A stretch of DNA of 46,336 bases. It comes from Actinomycetota bacterium (GTDB lineage Bacteria; Actinomycetota; Actinomycetes; S36-B12). The notes under the pieces are model-generated. The model saw nothing but the letters and a program-made list of their open reading frames with translations, ran no database searches and had not been told where the DNA came from. The position numbers were made by a program, and so were the translations under genes. Positions 43,910 through 46,336 of the stretch are shown piece after piece. The DNA lies in contig SYJA01000089.1 of the NCBI GenBank assembly GCA_005798555.1, positions 1-46,336 on the forward strand, in the 5' to 3' direction. How positions within the stretch are numbered: the first letter of the stretch is position 1; each line of letters opens with the position of its first letter.

Positions 43910-44462
43910 ATTCCCGCAGGCGGTCCGTGGCTTTGGGGTAACGTTCGCCACGATTTTCAAAAAAGTCGTGACCGAGCAGTACCCGGAGCAGGCGGCGAAA
44001 TTCCCGCCGAAGCCCCGATATCACGGCCGGCACCAACTAAACCGGTGGGCCGATGGCCTCGAGAAGTGCATCGGCTGCGAACTTTGCGCATGGGCCTGCC
44101 CGGCCGATGCAATTTTCGTGCAGGGGGCGGATAATCAAGAAGGTGACCGCCACTCACCTGGTGAACGTTACGGCCGGGTGTACCAAATCAACTACCTGCG
44201 TTGCATCTTCTGCGGACTTTGTATTGAAGCGTGCCCAACTCGGGCGCTGACCATGACCAATGAGTTTGAGTTGGCAGACAGCAACCGAGCCGATCTGATT
44301 TACGAGAAGCAGGATCTGTTGACCCCTTTGCTACCAGGGATGCTCGCTCCTCCGCACGAGATGGTGCCCGGCACCACCGACACTGACTACTACGCGAACA
44401 AGATAACCGGGGCGGTACCTGAGCAAGCGGTCGAAGTGGATGCAGAGCAGGTGGCCCCATGA
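43902..44462 (+). CDS. nuoI: NADH-quinone oxidoreductase subunit I
   Basis: Peripheral-arm ferredoxin-like subunit with two 4Fe-4S clusters (N6a, N6b), 186 residues. The two motifs are [17 protein letters not shown] at about 56 and [19 protein letters not shown] at about 102. It also keeps [18 protein letters not shown] before the first cluster. The ATG lies inside the end of nuoH with an AGGAGG site upstream. Confidence 0.97.
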   Translation: MAEFPQAVRGFGVTFATIFKKVVTEQYPEQAAKFPPKPRYHGRHQLNRWADGLEKCIGCELCAWACPADAIFVQGADNQEGDRHSPGERYGRVYQINYLRCIFCGLCIEACPTRALTMTNEFELADSNRADLIYEKQDLLTPLLPGMLAPPHEMVPGTTDTDYYANKITGAVPEQAVEVDAEQVAP

Positions 44463-45229
44463 CCGAAGTCAACCTAGGCGAGGAGATCGTCTTTTGGATC
44501 AGCGGCGGGCTCGCGGTCCTGGGCGCCCTTGGAATGATCTTGTCCAAGAAAGCGGTCCACAGTGCCCTTTGGGTCGCACTAACCATGATCAACCTAGCCA
44601 TCTTGTACATCGCCAACTCGGCACCCTTCCTTGGCATGGTGCAGGTCATCGTCTACACCGGTGCCGTGATGATGCTCTTCCTCTTCGTCCTGATGGTTGT
44701 CGGAGTCGATTCATCCGACTCGCTGATTGAAACCCTCAAGGGTCAGCGGTTGGTATCCATCGTGCTGGCCATCGGGCTGGGCATCTTGCTCATTGCTGGT
44801 GTTGGTGCGGGCTTGACCGATGTCGTACCTGTGGGCCTTGAAGAAGCCAATGGAATTGACGGGGGCAATGTCGAAGGTATTGCCCGGCTGCTGTTCACCG
44901 ACTATCTAATTGCTTTCGAAGTCACGTCCGTGCTGCTTATTACCGCGGCGCTTGGTGCGATGGTGTTGGCGCACCGCGAACGCTGGCTGCCACGGGCTAG
45001 CCAAGCCGAACTATCGCGGTCTCGATTCCTAGGTGCCGGGCACCCGGGAAATCTACCGAGTTCGGGCACCTATGCCCGCCACAATGCGGTCGACACCCCA
45101 GCCTTGCTGCCGGACGGCTCACCAAGTGAGCTAAGTATCCCGGGGCCACTTGTTGCCCGGGGCGATGTTCGGCCAATCGACCACCATGATGTTGACCAGA
45201 TCGAAAGCCGGGGCGGGGGAACTAAGTGA
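44459..45229 (+). CDS. nuoJ: NADH-quinone oxidoreductase subunit J
   Basis: Membrane subunit J, 256 residues with five helices in the first 180. The pi-bulge region is [19 protein letters not shown] at about 71-89, after [20 protein letters not shown]. The last 70 residues are a hydrophilic tail, ending in [22 protein letters not shown] and a charged stretch, typical of the longer actinobacterial NuoJ. It overlaps nuoI and nuoK by four bases each. Confidence 0.96.
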   Translation: MTEVNLGEEIVFWISGGLAVLGALGMILSKKAVHSALWVALTMINLAILYIANSAPFLGMVQVIVYTGAVMMLFLFVLMVVGVDSSDSLIETLKGQRLVSIVLAIGLGILLIAGVGAGLTDVVPVGLEEANGIDGGNVEGIARLLFTDYLIAFEVTSVLLITAALGAMVLAHRERWLPRASQAELSRSRFLGAGHPGNLPSSGTYARHNAVDTPALLPDGSPSELSIPGPLVARGDVRPIDHHDVDQIESRGGGTK

Positions 45230-45525
45230 ATCCGGCTAACTACGTGATCTTGTCCGCCATTCTCTTTAGTCTCGGTGCGATTGGGGTGTTGGTACGCCGA
45301 AACGCGATCATCGTCTTTATGAGCGTCGAATTGATGCTGAACGCGGCAAATCTAGCCTTCGTCGCATTTGCTCGCATGAACGGAAATCTCGACGGACAGG
45401 TGGCCGCTTTCTTCGTCATGGTGGTGGCGGCGGCTGAAGTTGTCGTGGGGCTCGCGATCATCGTGACGATTTTTAGAAGTAGACGCTCTGCCTCAATTGA
45501 CGAACCGAATTTGCTCAAGTACTAG
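45226..45525 (+). CDS. nuoK: NADH-quinone oxidoreductase subunit K
   Basis: Small antiporter-like membrane subunit, 99 residues with three helices. The essential glutamates are present in [19 protein letters not shown] (about 33-51) and in [22 protein letters not shown] start overlaps the nuoJ stop. Confidence 0.96.
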   Translation: MNPANYVILSAILFSLGAIGVLVRRNAIIVFMSVELMLNAANLAFVAFARMNGNLDGQVAAFFVMVVAAAEVVVGLAIIVTIFRSRRSASIDEPNLLKY

Positions 45526-45559
45526 CCGTATCAGATATTCCGACGAAGAGGATCTGACC

Positions 45560-46336
45560 GTGATAGAGCTCATGCCCGCAACGGGCGTGTTCTCCCTGAT
45601 CTGGCTGCTGATTGCCTTGCCACTTCTTGGAGCGGGTGTGCTGCTGCTCGGCGGCCGTCGCACCAATTCCTGGGGCCCGTACCTAGGGGTGCTCACCGTG
45701 GTCGGATCCGCGGTACTTGCCGTATTCATGTTGATCGCCATGATGGGGCAGCCAGCGGAGGAGCGCTCCATCGGGCAGACTCTTTTCACTTGGGTTTTCG
45801 CCGGTAACTTCGAAGCCGATATGGCTTTTCAACTGGACCAACTCTCGATGGTTTTTGTCCTCCTGATAACCATCGTCGGCTCGCTGATTCATATCTATTC
45901 CATCGGCTACATGTCCCATGACGCGGACAAGCGGAAGTTTTTCGGCTACCTGAACCTGTTCGTTGCTGCCATGCTGTTGCTGGTACTCGCCAACAACTAC
46001 CTCCTGCTGTATGTCGGCTGGGAGGGTGTCGGTTTGGCCAGTTATCTCTTGATCGGGTTCTGGCAGATCAAGCCCACGGCGGCAGCAGCGGCCAAGAAAG
46101 CGTTCATCATCAATCGCGTCGGTGACGTTGGCCTCAGCCTTGCCATCATGGTCATCTTCGTGACTTTCGGCTCGGTTTCATTTAGCGACGTCTTTGGTCA
46201 GGCAAGTGCAGCCAGTGAGGGCACCTTGACGGCGATTGGGCTGCTCCTACTACTCGCGGCCTGCGGTAAGTCCGCGCAGTTCCCGCTGCAAGCCTGGCTC
46301 CTTGACGCCATGGAAGGCCCGACCCCGGTCAGCGCC
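45560..46336 (+). CDS. nuoL: NADH-quinone oxidoreductase subunit L, 5' part (runs off window)
   Basis: Antiporter-like proton-pumping subunit; the first 259 residues are in the window, still open at the edge. Landmarks are [32 protein letters not shown] at about 92-123, [42 protein letters not shown] at about 128-169, [14 protein letters not shown] at about 180, and [23 protein letters not shown] at the end. The key Glu is in VGWEGVG. The start is the GTG at 45560 preceded by AGAGGA. The gap to nuoK is 34 bases. Confidence 0.95.
   Translation, partial: MIELMPATGVFSLIWLLIALPLLGAGVLLLGGRRTNSWGPYLGVLTVVGSAVLAVFMLIAMMGQPAEERSIGQTLFTWVFAGNFEADMAFQLDQLSMVFVLLITIVGSLIHIYSIGYMSHDADKRKFFGYLNLFVAAMLLLVLANNYLLLYVGWEGVGLASYLLIGFWQIKPTAAAAAKKAFIINRVGDVGLSLAIMVIFVTFGSVSFSDVFGQASAASEGTLTAIGLLLLLAACGKSAQFPLQAWLLDAMEGPTPVSA

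Noticed and set aside
1-46336. CRISPR arrays, insertion sequences, prophage, tRNA or rRNA genes
   Set aside because: Looked for on both strands; no spaced direct repeats, transposase or integrase motifs, or recognisable stable RNA were seen. The excisionase-type HTH protein is a chromosomal actinobacterial family, not phage.

Overview
The window is a gene-dense stretch of an actinobacterial chromosome. GC is moderate, roughly 55-60% by eye, and there are many GTG starts and 1-4 nt stop/start overlaps. Actinobacterial hallmarks are: a 32-aa bS22/AURKAIP1-type ribosomal peptide beside a small MerR/excisionase-type HTH protein, a CtpE-type P-ATPase, a SUMT-HemD fusion following rex, a DUF4229 protein and a full menaquinone plus complex I set. 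From memory, the order from the Ppx/GppA gene through proC, the HTH gene, the epimerase, the acyltransferase, the HAD phosphatase, glutaredoxin, hemD, the ccs genes and the men genes resembles M. tuberculosis Rv0496-Rv0558. No closer taxonomy can be supported from the sequence. No rRNA, tRNA, CRISPR, phage or insertion sequence was recognised, and no gene-free stretch exceeds 300 bases.

Layout. 1-120: a fragment of an ATP-grasp/D-Ala-D-Ala-ligase-like gene abruptly joined to a 5'-truncated clpC, probably an assembly or rearrangement junction. 106-3480: clpC, two unknown membrane-anchored proteins and a striking 73-aa protein with serine at every third residue. 3479-5650 (minus): radA and a conserved Cys-rich protein. 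5737-13372: Ppx/GppA phosphatase, CtpE-like ATPase, sugar-phosphate isomerase-like protein, TetR regulator, proline dehydrogenase, proC and an AcuC-like deacetylase. 13534-18613: HTH protein, bS22-type peptide, epimerase, acyltransferase, HAD phosphatase, acyl-CoA synthetase and glutaredoxin-like protein. 18638-21092: Rex operator, rex and hemD. 21107-25595: histidine phosphatase and a cytochrome c biogenesis (System II) operon. 25608-35141: small membrane proteins and menA, menE, menB, menC, menD, menF, menG, plus one degraded acetyltransferase gene. 35172-46336: a Rex-type operator followed by nuoA to nuoL (nuoL runs off the end).

Functionally the right half is a respiratory island. MenF, MenD, MenC, MenE, MenB, MenA and MenG make menaquinone, and NuoA-L is the NADH dehydrogenase that reduces it. 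TlpA/ResA, CcdA, ResB and CcsB mature c-type cytochromes. Rex, an NADH/NAD+ sensor, has an 18-bp inverted-repeat site in front of its own gene and a near-consensus one in front of nuoA, which suggests redox control of complex I.

Most notable points: (1) the perfect Ser-x-x triplet protein at 3261-3482; (2) hemD retained alone where hemA/hemC and hemB/hemL would be expected on either side; (3) two Rex operators linking rex and nuo; (4) a proteobacterial-type (type I) MenB in an actinobacterial men cluster; (5) a multiply frame-disrupted GNAT gene between menD and menF; (6) the chimeric start of the window.
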